64,000 bases of DNA from Antrihabitans auranticaus (GCF_016481275.1 NZ_JAEMNW010000002.1:620001-684000), one strand, 5' to 3'. Positions 7,837 to 17,527 are shown, counted from the stretch's first letter. Made by a program: numbers and translations. Notes: generated by a model from the sequence alone, not told the origin.

Positions 7837-8850
7837 ATGCCAGGACTGGAAATCACGGTCGAGGGACTGACGAAGTCGTTTGGTTCGCAGACGATTTGGC
7901 GAGATGTGAGTCTGACGCTGCCACCCGGTGAGGTGAGTGCGCTGCTGGGGCCGTCGGGAACCGGTAAGTCGGTGTTCCTGAAGTCGCTGATCGGCCTGCT
8001 CAAGCCGGAAGAAGGCTCGATCTACATCGACGGCACCGACATCATGACCTGCTCGAACAAGGAACTCTACGAGATCCGCAAACTGTTCGGCGTGCTGTTC
8101 CAGGACGGTGCGCTGTTCGGGTCGATGAGTCTGTTCGACAACGTCGCGTTCCCGTTGCGGGAGCACACCAAGAAGTCCGAGTCCGACATCAAGCGGATCG
8201 TGATGGAGAAGATGGAGCTGGTCGGTCTGACCGGCGCCGAACAGAAGCTGCCGGGTGAGATTTCGGGCGGTATGCGCAAGCGTGCCGGCCTCGCGCGAGC
8301 GCTGGTGCTGGACCCGCAGATCATTCTCGTCGACGAGCCCGACTCCGGCTTGGATCCCGTTCGTACGACCTACATCAGCCAGTTGTTCCTCGACATCAAC
8401 GCGCAGATCGATGCGACATTCCTGATCGTGTCGCACAACATCAACCTGGCTCGTACGGTGCCAGACAACATCGGGATGCTGTTCCGTCGCAACCTGGTCA
8501 TGTTCGGACCGCGTGAAGTGTTGCTGACCAGCGAAGAGCCGGTCGTGCGGCAGTTCCTGAACGGCCGGATGATGGGCCCGATCGGCATGTCGGAGGAGAA
8601 GGACGAGGCGCAGATGGCGCAGGAGCAGGCCCTCGCCGATGCCGGGCACCATCTCGGGGGTGTCGAGGACGTCGAGGGCATCGTGCCGCAGATGGTCGCC
8701 ACACCCGGAATGCCGTTTCGCCAGGCGGTCACGCGCCGGCAGAACCGTGTTCGCGAGATCATGCATTCCCTGCCGCCTCAGGCGCAGAGCGCGATCGAGA
8801 CCAGCTTTGCAACCGAGGGCCAGCCGGAGTACGCGGCCTACCCATCCTGA
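7837..8850 (+). CDS. Mce-type ABC transporter ATPase (MceG/Mkl/MlaF-like)
   Basis: 337 residues. The ABC ATPase core has Walker A GPSGTGKS (38-45), Q-loop near FQDGALFG, signature SGGMR (143-147), Walker B IILVDEPD (162-169) and the switch His in IVSHN. The SGGMRKRAGLARALVLDP form is typical of MlaF/MceG ATPases that drive lipid transport with YrbE permeases and Mce/MlaD proteins. A C-terminal extension of about 90 residues beyond the core resembles that of actinobacterial MceG. The ATPase is the first gene of the operon, whereas in mycobacteria it is encoded apart from the mce loci. Cytosolic, membrane-associated. Confidence 0.93.
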   Translation: MPGLEITVEGLTKSFGSQTIWRDVSLTLPPGEVSALLGPSGTGKSVFLKSLIGLLKPEEGSIYIDGTDIMTCSNKELYEIRKLFGVLFQDGALFGSMSLFDNVAFPLREHTKKSESDIKRIVMEKMELVGLTGAEQKLPGEISGGMRKRAGLARALVLDPQIILVDEPDSGLDPVRTTYISQLFLDINAQIDATFLIVSHNINLARTVPDNIGMLFRRNLVMFGPREVLLTSEEPVVRQFLNGRMMGPIGMSEEKDEAQMAQEQALADAGHHLGGVEDVEGIVPQMVATPGMPFRQAVTRRQNRVREIMHSLPPQAQSAIETSFATEGQPEYAAYPS

Positions 8851-8889
8851 GCGTCGGCTCTCGGCAATGGTGCCGAAGCGGAGCTTCGT

Positions 8890-8930
8890 TCAGGAATCAA
8901 ATTGAACGTAAATTAAATGAAACGAGGAAG
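8890..8930 (+). promoter_or_regulatory. AT-rich spacer between ATPase and YrbEA
   Basis: The 153-bp gap between the ATPase stop and the permease start includes an AT-rich stretch around 8899-8922 (ATTGAACGT, AAATTAAAT) that stands out in this GC-rich DNA. It may be a second promoter that lets the permease and Mce genes be expressed independently of the ATPase. No clear -35/-10 pair was found. Confidence 0.3.
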
Positions 8931-9003
8931 CGATGGGCGAGCGCGCCGGGTGGTCTCCGAACAGACACCCAGAACCAGTCCTGTGCCGAAAGGGGAGATC
9001 TCG

Positions 9004-9903
9004 ATGACCCTTGTGGCTGATCCCGTTGCCCAGCCCGATCTACGGCTGGACAAGCTACCCGGCCCTGACGCTGGCAGCGAACGACGTCGTTCGATCGCGC
9101 GCGTGCTGCAGTCTTATGTGACGGACCGGCCCCGGCGCAGTGCCGCGACGTTGGGGCGTTCGATGCGTCTGTCTGCGGAAGTCTTTCGGTATTCGGCAGT
9201 CGACATCATGCGGTGGCGCCTGCCGATGCACGAGGTCTTCGATCAGATGTGGACCTTGTTGAAGGTGACCGCGCTGCCGGCGCTGCTGATGGCAGTTCCA
9301 ATCGGTGCCGAAGTGTCGGTCCAGGTCGGCGGAATCATGAATCAGGTCGGTGCCAACTCCCTTGCCGGTGCGGCAAGCGGACTCGGTGTGGTGGGGCAGG
9401 GTGCGCCGATGGCGGCGGGCCTGCTGATGAGTGGGGCTGCAGCGTCGGCTATCGCGTCCGACCTCGGGGCCCGTTCCATCCGTGAAGAAATCGACGCGAT
9501 GCGGGTGATGGGCGTCGACCCGATTCAACGCCTGGTGGTGCCTCGTTTTCTCGCGATGCTTCTCATTGCGCCGATGCTGTGCATCATCATCGTGTCGGCG
9601 GGCGTGTTCGCCGGCTTGATCATCTCAGCCGAGGTCAACAACGTTGTGCCCGGCAGCTTTTGGCAGTCGTTCGGCGCATTCGCGACACCTACCGACCTGG
9701 GCTTCTCGGTGCTGAAGACGGTGATCTTCGCCGGCATCGTGGTCCTGATAGCCAGTTTGCGCGGACTCGAAGCGAAGGGCGGACCCAAGGGCGTCGCCGA
9801 CGCGGTCAACGCGTCGGTGGTGTTGAGCGTGTTCTGCATCTTCATGTCGAATCTGCTCATCAGCCAACTGCAGATGATGTTCTTCCCAGCGAGATTGGCG
9901 TAA
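9004..9903 (+). CDS. yrbEA: YrbE-family lipid ABC permease, subunit A
   Basis: 299 residues from ATG 9004, chosen because GGGGAG precedes it by 6 nt; the frame extends upstream to 8917 without a ribosome site. It is an MlaE/YrbE permease with about five to six membrane helices, including ALPALLMAVPIGAEVSVQVG and the conserved ASAIASDLGARSIREEIDAMRVMGVDPIQRLVVPR loop (the EExDAMxxMGxDPxxxLVxPR family signature). It pairs with YrbEB to form the inner-membrane channel of an Mce importer powered by the ATPase upstream. Confidence 0.93.
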   Translation: MTLVADPVAQPDLRLDKLPGPDAGSERRRSIARVLQSYVTDRPRRSAATLGRSMRLSAEVFRYSAVDIMRWRLPMHEVFDQMWTLLKVTALPALLMAVPIGAEVSVQVGGIMNQVGANSLAGAASGLGVVGQGAPMAAGLLMSGAAASAIASDLGARSIREEIDAMRVMGVDPIQRLVVPRFLAMLLIAPMLCIIIVSAGVFAGLIISAEVNNVVPGSFWQSFGAFATPTDLGFSVLKTVIFAGIVVLIASLRGLEAKGGPKGVADAVNASVVLSVFCIFMSNLLISQLQMMFFPARLA

Positions 9904-9905
9904 CC

Positions 9906-10778
9906 ATGAGTTCTTCTTCCAAGGGCGCGGCCCTTCCGCGGTTCTCACTGGTTCGGGCCGGACGGTCCGTCGGTAGGTCAGTGGACCGAATGCTGGGCGA
10001 GATCGGGCAGATCACCGTTTTCGTCGGCAAGACGTTCTACTACCTGCCCAAGACGATCAAGATGTACCGTCGGCAAACCACGAAGACGATGAACGAAATG
10101 GCCTGGGGCAATGGTTCCCTCGTCGTCGATGGTGGCGTCATCAGCCTGATGTTCTTCCTCGGTGTCGCGGTCGGTGCGGTGGTCGCGATCGAGGCCTTTA
10201 TGGCACTGGACCTGCTCGGCTTCGGCCCGCTGACCGGAATCATCGGTTCGTTCGGCAACATTCGGGTCATCGCGCCGATCGTGACCGGTATCGGGTTCGC
10301 GGCGCAGGCAGGGTGCCGGATGACCGCGGAAATCGGTTCGATGCGCATCTCCGAGGAGATCGACGCCACGGAATCGATGGGCCTGCAGGCGATTCCGTTC
10401 GTGGTCGGGACCCGGCTGATCGGCGGCATGCTGGTCGTACTGCCCGGGTACCTGATGGCGTTGGTGGTCGCCTTCTTTACCGGTGGCATCGTCGTCAAAG
10501 TTTTCCACGCCCAACCGCCGGGAACCTACGACCACTACTTCGCCCAGTTCATCAACGTGCCCGATCTCGCGGCATCGGTGTTGAAGGCGCTCGTTTTCTG
10601 TGCGGTCGTAACAATCATTCACTGCTATTACGGGTTCTTCGCCAGTGGTGGACCGGCGGGCGTCGGTTCGGCGTCCGGGCGGGCGATTCGCGCCAGCCTC
10701 GTGGCCATTGTGGTGCTGAACTTCGTGATGACAGTGGCCATCTGGGGCCTCAGCCCGCTACTGATCTTCAAGGGGTGA
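9906..10778 (+). CDS. yrbEB: YrbE-family lipid ABC permease, subunit B
   Basis: 290 residues from ATG 9906, 2 bp after the YrbEA stop. The second MlaE-like permease: a membrane-helical protein with the signature MTAEIGSMRISEEIDATESMGLQAIPFVVGTRL, which matches the cytoplasmic loop in subunit A, and several hydrophobic segments such as IVVLNFVMTVAIWGLSPLLIF at the C-terminus. The basic N-terminal region (RRQTTKTMNEMAWGNGSLVV) is typical of YrbEB. Forms the heterodimeric permease with YrbEA. Confidence 0.93.
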   Translation: MSSSSKGAALPRFSLVRAGRSVGRSVDRMLGEIGQITVFVGKTFYYLPKTIKMYRRQTTKTMNEMAWGNGSLVVDGGVISLMFFLGVAVGAVVAIEAFMALDLLGFGPLTGIIGSFGNIRVIAPIVTGIGFAAQAGCRMTAEIGSMRISEEIDATESMGLQAIPFVVGTRLIGGMLVVLPGYLMALVVAFFTGGIVVKVFHAQPPGTYDHYFAQFINVPDLAASVLKALVFCAVVTIIHCYYGFFASGGPAGVGSASGRAIRASLVAIVVLNFVMTVAIWGLSPLLIFKG

Positions 10779-10782
10779 CGCA

Positions 10783-11880
10783 ATGAGCACATCGAGAAAT
10801 CAAGACTTCATTCGTGGCACCGACGGCCAACAGCAACGCATAGTGCGCAAGGCGGCGCTCGGCGTTCTCGTGGTCGCTGCCGTCGCCGCGGTAGGGGTCT
10901 TCGGGATCTATCCGCACTTCGCGACCGACGACGACCTGCACATCAGTCTGGACGTCCCCAATGTTGGGCCGGGCGTCGCCGCCGGCACGAAGGTGATTCT
11001 GCTCGGCAACGAGGTCGGTGAGGTGTCGGACCTCGAGAAATCCGCTGACGGGACGGTGCGCATGAGCTTGGCGTTGCGCCCGGATGAGATCGACGGGTTG
11101 ACCGATTCCTTCGACGTGGACTTCCGTCCACAGAACTACTTCGGTGTCACCGCGGTCAACATCGTCGGCAAGCCGGGGGGCGACCAGCTCGCCTCCGGAG
11201 CTGAGCTGAGCCGAACGCCGACAGGCGATTTCACGATGTCGACGATGCTCGAGAAGACCTCGCTGACGGTCGACGGCACGTTGACCGACGACATGATCGA
11301 CACGATGAACAAGGTCATTCGGTACACCGATGGACTGACGCCGTTGATCGAGACGGGCATCGTCGTTGCCGATCGGGTGGCGCAGACGCAGCAGGCCCTG
11401 CCGAGCGAACTGCTCGGCTACATGAACGACATGGTCCTGGAAATGCCCGGGTTCACCCACGAGGCGATGGCGATGGTCTTCAACCTGTTCACCACGAAGT
11501 TCAACCTGCCGCAGCCTGACGGAACCTACGTCGTCGACGACTACAGAATGGCTCAGGCAGACGGCGGGCTGTACCTGGCGGCGAACAACCTGTTCGGTTC
11601 AGCAGGCAAACTGCTCAAGAGCCATGACAGCGAACTTCTTCCGGTCACCGGAATCGTGCAGGCGTTGTCGGACGCAATGCCCGGCTTGCTCGCCGGAGGT
11701 GCGGTACCGGCCAAGGTGTCGACCCTGGTCGATCGCTACGACGGCATCTTCAGCGGTAGCACCACCAAGACGCTCAATCTGCGGCTCGTTCTCGACGACG
11801 TTCCGGGACGCCCGGCGATTCCAGGGCTGCCCGGGCTTCCGGGCCTTCCGCAACTACCTTCTCTGGAGGCGCCGCGATGA
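10783..11880 (+). CDS. mceA: Mce family protein A
   Basis: 365 residues. One N-terminal membrane anchor (about 25-45, LGVLVVAAVAAVGVFGIY) is followed by an MlaD/Mce domain (about 50-130: VGPGVAAGTKVILLGNEVGEV, NYFGVTAVNIVGKPGG) and a helical cholesterol-uptake-porter-like region. The C-terminal tail is a Gly/Pro/Leu repeat (PGLPGLPGLPQLP). AGGGG precedes the ATG. By family knowledge Mce proteins assemble into a periplasmic needle or tunnel that carries lipid to the YrbE permease. The 3' end overlaps mceB by 4 bp. Confidence 0.92.
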   Translation: MSTSRNQDFIRGTDGQQQRIVRKAALGVLVVAAVAAVGVFGIYPHFATDDDLHISLDVPNVGPGVAAGTKVILLGNEVGEVSDLEKSADGTVRMSLALRPDEIDGLTDSFDVDFRPQNYFGVTAVNIVGKPGGDQLASGAELSRTPTGDFTMSTMLEKTSLTVDGTLTDDMIDTMNKVIRYTDGLTPLIETGIVVADRVAQTQQALPSELLGYMNDMVLEMPGFTHEAMAMVFNLFTTKFNLPQPDGTYVVDDYRMAQADGGLYLAANNLFGSAGKLLKSHDSELLPVTGIVQALSDAMPGLLAGGAVPAKVSTLVDRYDGIFSGSTTKTLNLRLVLDDVPGRPAIPGLPGLPGLPQLPSLEAPR

Positions 11881-12890
11881 AACGCAGAGTCGAATTGTTC
11901 GCAACCATCGCCAAACTCGCTGTCGCTGTCGTTGTATCGGTGTTCCTCTTCTCGATCATCCTCAACGCGATCAGAAACCCACTCGAAGGTGCCGACGCGA
12001 ATTACGTCGCCGACTTCACCGATGTGTCGGGTTTGCACGTGAACGGCGACGTGCGCTCGAAAGGTGTTCAGATCGGCAAGGTGACCTCGATCGACCTCGT
12101 GCGGCGCGACGGGCAGACCATTGCCGAGGTCGGCTTCACGTTGGCCGGACCGTACGAGTTGACCGACAAAACGGTGCTCGCGGTGAAGTATCAAAACCTG
12201 ACCGGCATCCGCTATGTCGAACTGGAGGATCCGGAAACGCCGGGGGAGCCGATCACCCATCTGCCGGCCGACAAAACCAAGCCATCGTTCGACATCACCG
12301 AACTGTTCAACGGTTTGCAGCCCGTGTTGACGACGATGACGACCGACGAGATCAACACGTTCACGCAGAACGCGATCACGGTGTTGCAGGGCGACGGCGG
12401 CGGACTTGCGCCGATGCTCGACAGCGTTCAGAAACTGGCAGACCTTGCAAAAGATCGGGAGCAGGTCATTTCGGTTCTGGTCGGAAACCTTTCGCGCATC
12501 TCTGACTCGATGGGTGGGAAGTCGGACCAACTCCTGGACCTGATGCATTCGATGAGCATCCCGATCGGGAAGGCGATGACGGTGCTCAACGAGTTCGGCA
12601 AGACAGCGAGTTTCGGCCCCGAGTTCACGCGACCCGTGCAGAAGATCGTCGAACGACTCGGCATTGCGGACGAGAACGACATAGACAAGTTGCTGTCCGA
12701 CACCTTCACCTCGGTGCCGGCGGCAGCCGAAGCCCTGCGGCTACTGCCCGGCGCATTCGCGGGTCTGCAGCTTCCGCAATTGCAAGCACAGCCCGGCGCG
12801 ATGGCCTGCAGCAACGGTGTCGCTCAACTCCCCACTGCAGTCCACGTTCTCCTCAACGGTAGTGAGGTCCAGATATGCAACGCCAATTGA
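11877..12890 (+). CDS. mceB: Mce family protein B
   Basis: 337 residues. The N-terminal anchor (LAVAVVVSVFLFSIIL, about 14-29) is followed by an Mce domain with DVRSKGVQIGKVTSIDL and VKYQNLTGIRYVELED. A long helical region follows. Two C-terminal cysteines (ACSNG and QICNAN) match the usual MceB pattern. GGAGG is 7 nt before the ATG, and the start overlaps the mceA stop. The stop overlaps the mceC start by 16 bp, so translation is tightly coupled through the operon. Confidence 0.92.
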   Translation: MKRRVELFATIAKLAVAVVVSVFLFSIILNAIRNPLEGADANYVADFTDVSGLHVNGDVRSKGVQIGKVTSIDLVRRDGQTIAEVGFTLAGPYELTDKTVLAVKYQNLTGIRYVELEDPETPGEPITHLPADKTKPSFDITELFNGLQPVLTTMTTDEINTFTQNAITVLQGDGGGLAPMLDSVQKLADLAKDREQVISVLVGNLSRISDSMGGKSDQLLDLMHSMSIPIGKAMTVLNEFGKTASFGPEFTRPVQKIVERLGIADENDIDKLLSDTFTSVPAAAEALRLLPGAFAGLQLPQLQAQPGAMACSNGVAQLPTAVHVLLNGSEVQICNAN

Positions 12891-13900
12891 AACGACGCGC
12901 ACCCAAGGGCGGGGGCCCGGTGGCCATCCTGAAGCGGGTCAGGGAAAACGATGTGCTGCTTGGCACGTCGGCGGTCGTCCTCGCGGTCGTCATCCTGGCT
13001 GCGGCAGCCCTGTATTACCTGCATCCGCCGGGGCGCAAGACCCTATCGTTCGAGACGACCGACGCTGCGTCGCTCGCCGTGGGCCAGGACGTCCGGGTCG
13101 CGGGAATCTCGATCGGCAAGATTACGAAAATTTCGATCCAGCCCACCACCGTGCGTGCCGAAGCCGAGATCGAGGGCGATACTTTCATCGGCTCCGACTC
13201 GACTGTGGATGTTCGGATGTTGACTCCGGTCGGCGGTTACGCGGTCACGGTCATCCCGAATGGTGATCAACCACTCGGCGACCAGGTGATTGCCGTGGAT
13301 CACGTGAGTGTGCCGTATTCGATCTCCGAGGTGCTGCAGGCGGCTCCGCACGTGACCGACGAGGTCGAGGGCGGCACGATCAACGCCAACATCGAGCAGG
13401 TGGCCGATGCGCTCGAGCACAATTCCGGCTCGGTTGCGTCGTTCGTCAACGGCATGAACAGCATTGCGACCGTGATGGATCAGCAACGTGAGCAGGTGCG
13501 CACGATCATGAACCTTGCATCGGAGTACACGCAGACGTTCAACGGCAGCCGCGACTTCGTCTTCGAGCTGATTCGGCAGATCGAGATCGTGTTGTCGACC
13601 TACAACGGCGTATCGGCGGGCTTCAACGAGTCCTACCGCTTGCTCGGCGATGTCGTGGAGCGGATCCAATCGCTCGAGCGGTTCTATCTCAATCACAAGG
13701 ACGAGGTGCTCGCCGCCGTCAACGGCGTTCGCGGGGCAATCACCGAGTATCAAACGACACTGGCTCCGGCGATCGATCAGATGCAGGGGCTTCGGGCTCA
13801 GCTAGAAGCGTGGCTCGGCCCCGACGGGCTCCAGACCATCGCCGGCGGAACCGTAATGGCCTCCAACGTATGCATTCCCATTCCAGGGCGGACGTGCTGA
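12875..13900 (+). CDS. mceC: Mce family protein C
   Basis: 341 residues. A basic N-terminus (MQRQLKRRAPKGGG) precedes the anchor helix (LGTSAVVLAVVILAAAALYYL), the Mce domain (VGQDVRVAGISIGKITKI, TVDVRMLTPVGGYAVTVIP) and a long helical domain. The C-terminal Cys pair (CIPIPGRTC) may form a disulfide outside the cytoplasm. The start lies inside the 3' end of mceB; mceD follows 1 bp after the stop. Third subunit of the predicted hexameric Mce assembly. Confidence 0.92.
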   Translation: MQRQLKRRAPKGGGPVAILKRVRENDVLLGTSAVVLAVVILAAAALYYLHPPGRKTLSFETTDAASLAVGQDVRVAGISIGKITKISIQPTTVRAEAEIEGDTFIGSDSTVDVRMLTPVGGYAVTVIPNGDQPLGDQVIAVDHVSVPYSISEVLQAAPHVTDEVEGGTINANIEQVADALEHNSGSVASFVNGMNSIATVMDQQREQVRTIMNLASEYTQTFNGSRDFVFELIRQIEIVLSTYNGVSAGFNESYRLLGDVVERIQSLERFYLNHKDEVLAAVNGVRGAITEYQTTLAPAIDQMQGLRAQLEAWLGPDGLQTIAGGTVMASNVCIPIPGRTC

Positions 13901-13901
13901 G

Positions 13902-14888
13902 ATGACAACGAATAGAAAAGTCGTGATATCTGTGGCGGCCGTGACGGCCGTTGCTGTATTCGGTGCGGCCGGCTACACCTTCGCCGGCAGGCCTGCGGCG
14001 GACGCACAGTCCTTCTGCGCTGACATGCCCGACGCGATCGGCCTCTACGAGGGCAACGCGGTGACCCAGATGGGTTACAAGGTCGGCACCATCGACGGTA
14101 TCGACCCCGATGGCGATCGCGTCAAGGTGTCGTTCACACTCGAGGGCGACCGCGCGTACCCGAGTGACGTGAAAGCCATTACGCGCTCGAAGTCGCTTCT
14201 CGCAGATCGCAGTCTGGAGCTGGTCGGCAACTACGAGGCGGGTCCGATGCTCGTCTCCGGTGAGTGCATCCCGATGGATCGCACCTTCACGCCGAAGAGC
14301 ATCTCCGAAATTGCCGGCTCGGCAGCGGATTTCATCGACGCGATGGCGCCTTCGGACGGTTCCCTCGGCTTCGAGCGCGCGGTGACCGGCATGGACGAGG
14401 CGCTGCGCGGCACCGGTGAGCTGGCGAACGCCATGATGACGCACGCCGCGAACGCAGCGACAAGCCCGGACCAGGTGATCGCAGATATCGGCACGACGAT
14501 CCAGAACATGGCGCCGCTCACCGATGAAGCGCTGCAACGGTGGTCGACCCTGCGTTCGATTCTCGATCAGCTCCCAGCCGTGGCTGCCGCGGGTGTCGAC
14601 CTGTGGCCGGGACCGACGAAAGTCGCGATCGGAGTCGGGTGGCTGGTTGCGACGCTGTACGACATCCAGCGCAACTACGGCGATCTGATCTGGCCGCTGA
14701 TGGACGGGGGAGTCGCCGACGTCATCCATCTTGCCGCGTCCAAGTCGAAGGACATTGCGGCCCTGCTGGATTCGATTCCATCGGTGGCCGGACTCATGCG
14801 GCAACAGGCAGCGAGTGCGGACGGTTTGGCAATGACCTATCAACCGCCGAACGTCCTGGTCGACGTGCTCGGCGCGGAAGGGAACTAG
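13902..14888 (+). CDS. mceD: Mce family protein D
   Basis: 328 residues. The anchor VVISVAAVTAVAVFGAAGYTF lies at about residues 6-26. The Mce domain has NAVTQMGYKVGTIDGIDP and KSLLADRSLELVGNY. Two cysteines (SFCADMP near the start of the domain and GECIPMDR after it) match the pair often seen in actinobacterial MceC/D proteins. The helical C-terminal part is shorter than in many MceD proteins, which can exceed 400 residues. Fourth subunit of the set, with no gap to mceC. Confidence 0.9.
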   Translation: MTTNRKVVISVAAVTAVAVFGAAGYTFAGRPAADAQSFCADMPDAIGLYEGNAVTQMGYKVGTIDGIDPDGDRVKVSFTLEGDRAYPSDVKAITRSKSLLADRSLELVGNYEAGPMLVSGECIPMDRTFTPKSISEIAGSAADFIDAMAPSDGSLGFERAVTGMDEALRGTGELANAMMTHAANAATSPDQVIADIGTTIQNMAPLTDEALQRWSTLRSILDQLPAVAAAGVDLWPGPTKVAIGVGWLVATLYDIQRNYGDLIWPLMDGGVADVIHLAASKSKDIAALLDSIPSVAGLMRQQAASADGLAMTYQPPNVLVDVLGAEGN

Positions 14889-14890
14889 CC

Positions 14891-15889
14891 ATGATCACCA
14901 CGAGACTCAAATACGCCATTGCGGCAATGGCATTCGGCTGCGCGATCTTGTCGACGTCGTGCTCGATCGGACCCAACGACCTGCCGCTGTCGGGCGGATC
15001 CGGCACCGGGTACGAAGTCACTCTGCAGTTCGCGAGTGTTTTGAACCTGCCCACCGGTGCCTACGTAATGATGGACGGCCTTCGCGTTGGGGAGGTGAAG
15101 TCGGTGGAGGTGACCGGCGATGCGGTTGCGGTGTCGGTGAACCTGAAGCCCGGTACCGAGGTGCCTGCCGACGCTCACGCCGTCATCCGCCAGGATACGT
15201 TGCTCGGCGACACCTACATCGCGCTCGATCGCAGCCGAAGTGCCTCTGACGCAACCGATCTAGCCCCGGGCGGCAGCATTCCGGTCGACCACACGATCTC
15301 GCCCCCGCAGCTCGAGGACACCATCGCGGTACTCGCCAACTTCGTGAACGGCGGAACCATTCAGAAGATCGAGGACGTCATCGGCCGGCTCAACGGCGTC
15401 GTACCGGCGCAGCAGGATCTGCAGAAGCTGGCTTCGGTGGTCGCGGGAGATATGCACGATCTTGCCGACAACACGAGCGAAATCGATCGCATGCTGGTCG
15501 GCTTCGACTCCACCGCGGTCGCGGTCAACGAAGAGGGCGGTGTGATCAACACTGTCTTCGACGACTCTGCCATGTACTACTGGCACGAGGCCGCGGTACA
15601 CATCGTCTCGTACGTCAGCTTGGTGCTCCCGTCGATCGGAAGCATCTTCGAAGGCGGCATGTGGATGGTGCCGATGCTCGATTCCCTCGCGGACACGGTC
15701 AGTTCCGGCCGGGAGACCTGGGACGGCGCCGTACCTGCGACGGAGAAACTGGCCACTTTCCTGCGAACCACGGTTGTGCCGTTCGCACAGAACCCGTCGG
15801 TGAACATTCGCTCGGTCGAATCGGCGAACGGCGATGAGCTGGTCGGTGACATGACAAACGTTCTGCGCATGCTGGGAGCAGTGAGATGA
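14891..15889 (+). CDS. mceE: Mce family protein E, probable lipoprotein
   Basis: 332 residues from ATG 14891; the open frame upstream overlaps mceD and is not coding. The signal sequence ends in AILSTSC (Cys 24), a loose lipobox as expected of MceE proteins, which are lipoproteins in mycobacteria; the -3 residue is Ser rather than Leu, so lipidation is likely but not certain. The Mce domain has LPTGAYVMMDGLRVGEVKSVEV and RQDTLLGDTYIALDR. The stop overlaps the mceF start by 4 bp. Confidence 0.9.
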   Translation: MITTRLKYAIAAMAFGCAILSTSCSIGPNDLPLSGGSGTGYEVTLQFASVLNLPTGAYVMMDGLRVGEVKSVEVTGDAVAVSVNLKPGTEVPADAHAVIRQDTLLGDTYIALDRSRSASDATDLAPGGSIPVDHTISPPQLEDTIAVLANFVNGGTIQKIEDVIGRLNGVVPAQQDLQKLASVVAGDMHDLADNTSEIDRMLVGFDSTAVAVNEEGGVINTVFDDSAMYYWHEAAVHIVSYVSLVLPSIGSIFEGGMWMVPMLDSLADTVSSGRETWDGAVPATEKLATFLRTTVVPFAQNPSVNIRSVESANGDELVGDMTNVLRMLGAVR

Positions 15890-16845
15890 CTATCAAGACA
15901 ACGCTTTCCGTCTTGGGCATGGCGAGCATCGCCGCCGCGTCGTTCGTGTACATGGATCGGCTGGGTTTGGAGACAGGTGCGTTCGAGGACGTCCGGGTCG
16001 CCAACATGGTCGTTCCCGACACCAACGGACTCGTCGTCGGATCGCGTGTGCTCTACCGCGGCGTCGCCGTAGGCGAGGTAACCGAAGTCTCGTCATCGGT
16101 CGATCGCATCAACGTCGCCTGGAAGTACGACAGCAGCTACGACATTCCGGTCGACAGCCGCTTCCGCGTGGACAACCTCTCAGCGCTCGGCGAGACCTAT
16201 CTGGCCGTCTTGCCGGAAACCGCCGCCGGACCCTATCTCGGTGACAACGCGATAATCGAGGACGAGCGGGTAACCGTACCGACGACATTCAAGGAGCTGT
16301 CGGAGAAGCTGACCCGGATGCTGGAACAGGTGGACCTGAACCAGATCCAGAACATCTTCGACGAAATGGATCTCGCGCTCCCCGAAGACGCCCGAGTACT
16401 CGGAAACCTGAACAGTGCCGGCGAGCTCCTCGCCAGCACGATAACCGAACAGTCCGATGCGCTGACGAAACTTCTCGCCACGGTGCAGCCGATACTTCTG
16501 GATTCGTCAACTGTGCCTGCGGATCTGCGAGACGCAGCGCCCTACCTCGCAGACTTCGGCGGTGGACTCACCAACGTGATCGACGGCATGCATTTCGCGG
16601 TCGACTTCGGACCGCTCAAAGACGGAATCGAGTTCGGCGCAGGGCCGTTCATCGACAACCTGCAGGTGTTTCTCGACATCACTGCGGCGGATCTGAACAT
16701 TCTCGGTGTCGATCTGCTTCCCGGCGTTCGCTCTGCGAGTGCACAGCTGCAGACGATCGACATGGCCCGACTGCTCGACAATGCGATCGCCGCAACCGAA
16801 TCCGGCGACGCGCTCACCGTCCACGTCACGACGCCAGGGAGGTAG
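15886..16845 (+). CDS. mceF: Mce family protein F
   Basis: 319 residues. A short N-terminal anchor (TLSVLGMASIAAASFVYM) is followed by the Mce domain (NGLVVGSRVLYRGVAVGEVTEV, VDNLSALGETYLAVLPE) and a helical region with KEL-SEKLTRMLEQVDLNQIQ-type heptads. It is shorter than many MceF proteins, which often carry Pro-rich C-terminal tails; none is seen here. It completes the A-F set and is followed after 52 bp by the Mce-associated protein. Confidence 0.9.
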   Translation: MTIKTTLSVLGMASIAAASFVYMDRLGLETGAFEDVRVANMVVPDTNGLVVGSRVLYRGVAVGEVTEVSSSVDRINVAWKYDSSYDIPVDSRFRVDNLSALGETYLAVLPETAAGPYLGDNAIIEDERVTVPTTFKELSEKLTRMLEQVDLNQIQNIFDEMDLALPEDARVLGNLNSAGELLASTITEQSDALTKLLATVQPILLDSSTVPADLRDAAPYLADFGGGLTNVIDGMHFAVDFGPLKDGIEFGAGPFIDNLQVFLDITAADLNILGVDLLPGVRSASAQLQTIDMARLLDNAIAATESGDALTVHVTTPGR

Positions 16846-16897
16846 CGATCGACAGCAAGAGTCCGAACGCACAGCCACCCGAACGAAAGGACCTGAA

Positions 16898-17527
16898 ATG
16901 AACAACACCACAGCAGTATTGGACAAAGCAGTGAACGACCACGCCGATAGCGAATCGACAAGCACCGCCACCGAGGCTAAGGGCCGCGGCAGTCGCGTCG
17001 CCAATTCGGCCGTAAGTCTCAAGTCCCTCTTGATCGGAGGACTGATCGCGGTCTTGATCGCTGGAGTATGTGCACTCGGCTTCATGTTGCACGCGAAATC
17101 GAACGATCTGGACAATCTGAACGCCGCCTCGGCTGATCGCGCTCACGCCGAGCAGATTGCGCTCGACTATGCGACCGGTGCCGCCGAGATGGACTTCAAG
17201 GATCTCGGCCCCTGGCGCACTCGGCTGACCGCCGGCACCAGTCCGGAGTTGGCCAACCGCCTGACACAAGCGGCCACATCGATGGAGCAGATCATCTCGC
17301 CGCTGCAATGGGTCGCGCAATCGACGCCGATCGTCGCGAAGGTCCGGTCCGAGGACAACGGGATCTATACCGTCGATTGCTTCGTGAGCGTGCAGACCAC
17401 CAACAGCCAAGCGCCCGAAGGTATTCAGTCGACCGCGACGTACCAGTTGACCATCGACCGCAGCAACGATTGGCTCATCACAGAGATCGGTGGCATCGAC
17501 TCAGCGCTGCCCGGCGCACCGAGGTAG
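16898..17527 (+). CDS. Mce-associated membrane protein
   Basis: 209 residues from ATG 16898 (AAAGGA 6 nt upstream). Layout: a charged cytoplasmic N-terminus of about 45 residues, one membrane helix (SLLIGGLIAVLIAGVCALGFML), then a soluble extracytoplasmic domain with the conical-barrel-like fold of Mam proteins (RAHAEQIALDYATGAAEMDF, WLITEIGGID at the end). Such proteins follow mce genes in mycobacteria, where some stabilise the transporter. Only one Mam-type gene is present here, where mycobacterial loci often have two or more. Confidence 0.82.
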   Translation: MNNTTAVLDKAVNDHADSESTSTATEAKGRGSRVANSAVSLKSLLIGGLIAVLIAGVCALGFMLHAKSNDLDNLNAASADRAHAEQIALDYATGAAEMDFKDLGPWRTRLTAGTSPELANRLTQAATSMEQIISPLQWVAQSTPIVAKVRSEDNGIYTVDCFVSVQTTNSQAPEGIQSTATYQLTIDRSNDWLITEIGGIDSALPGAPR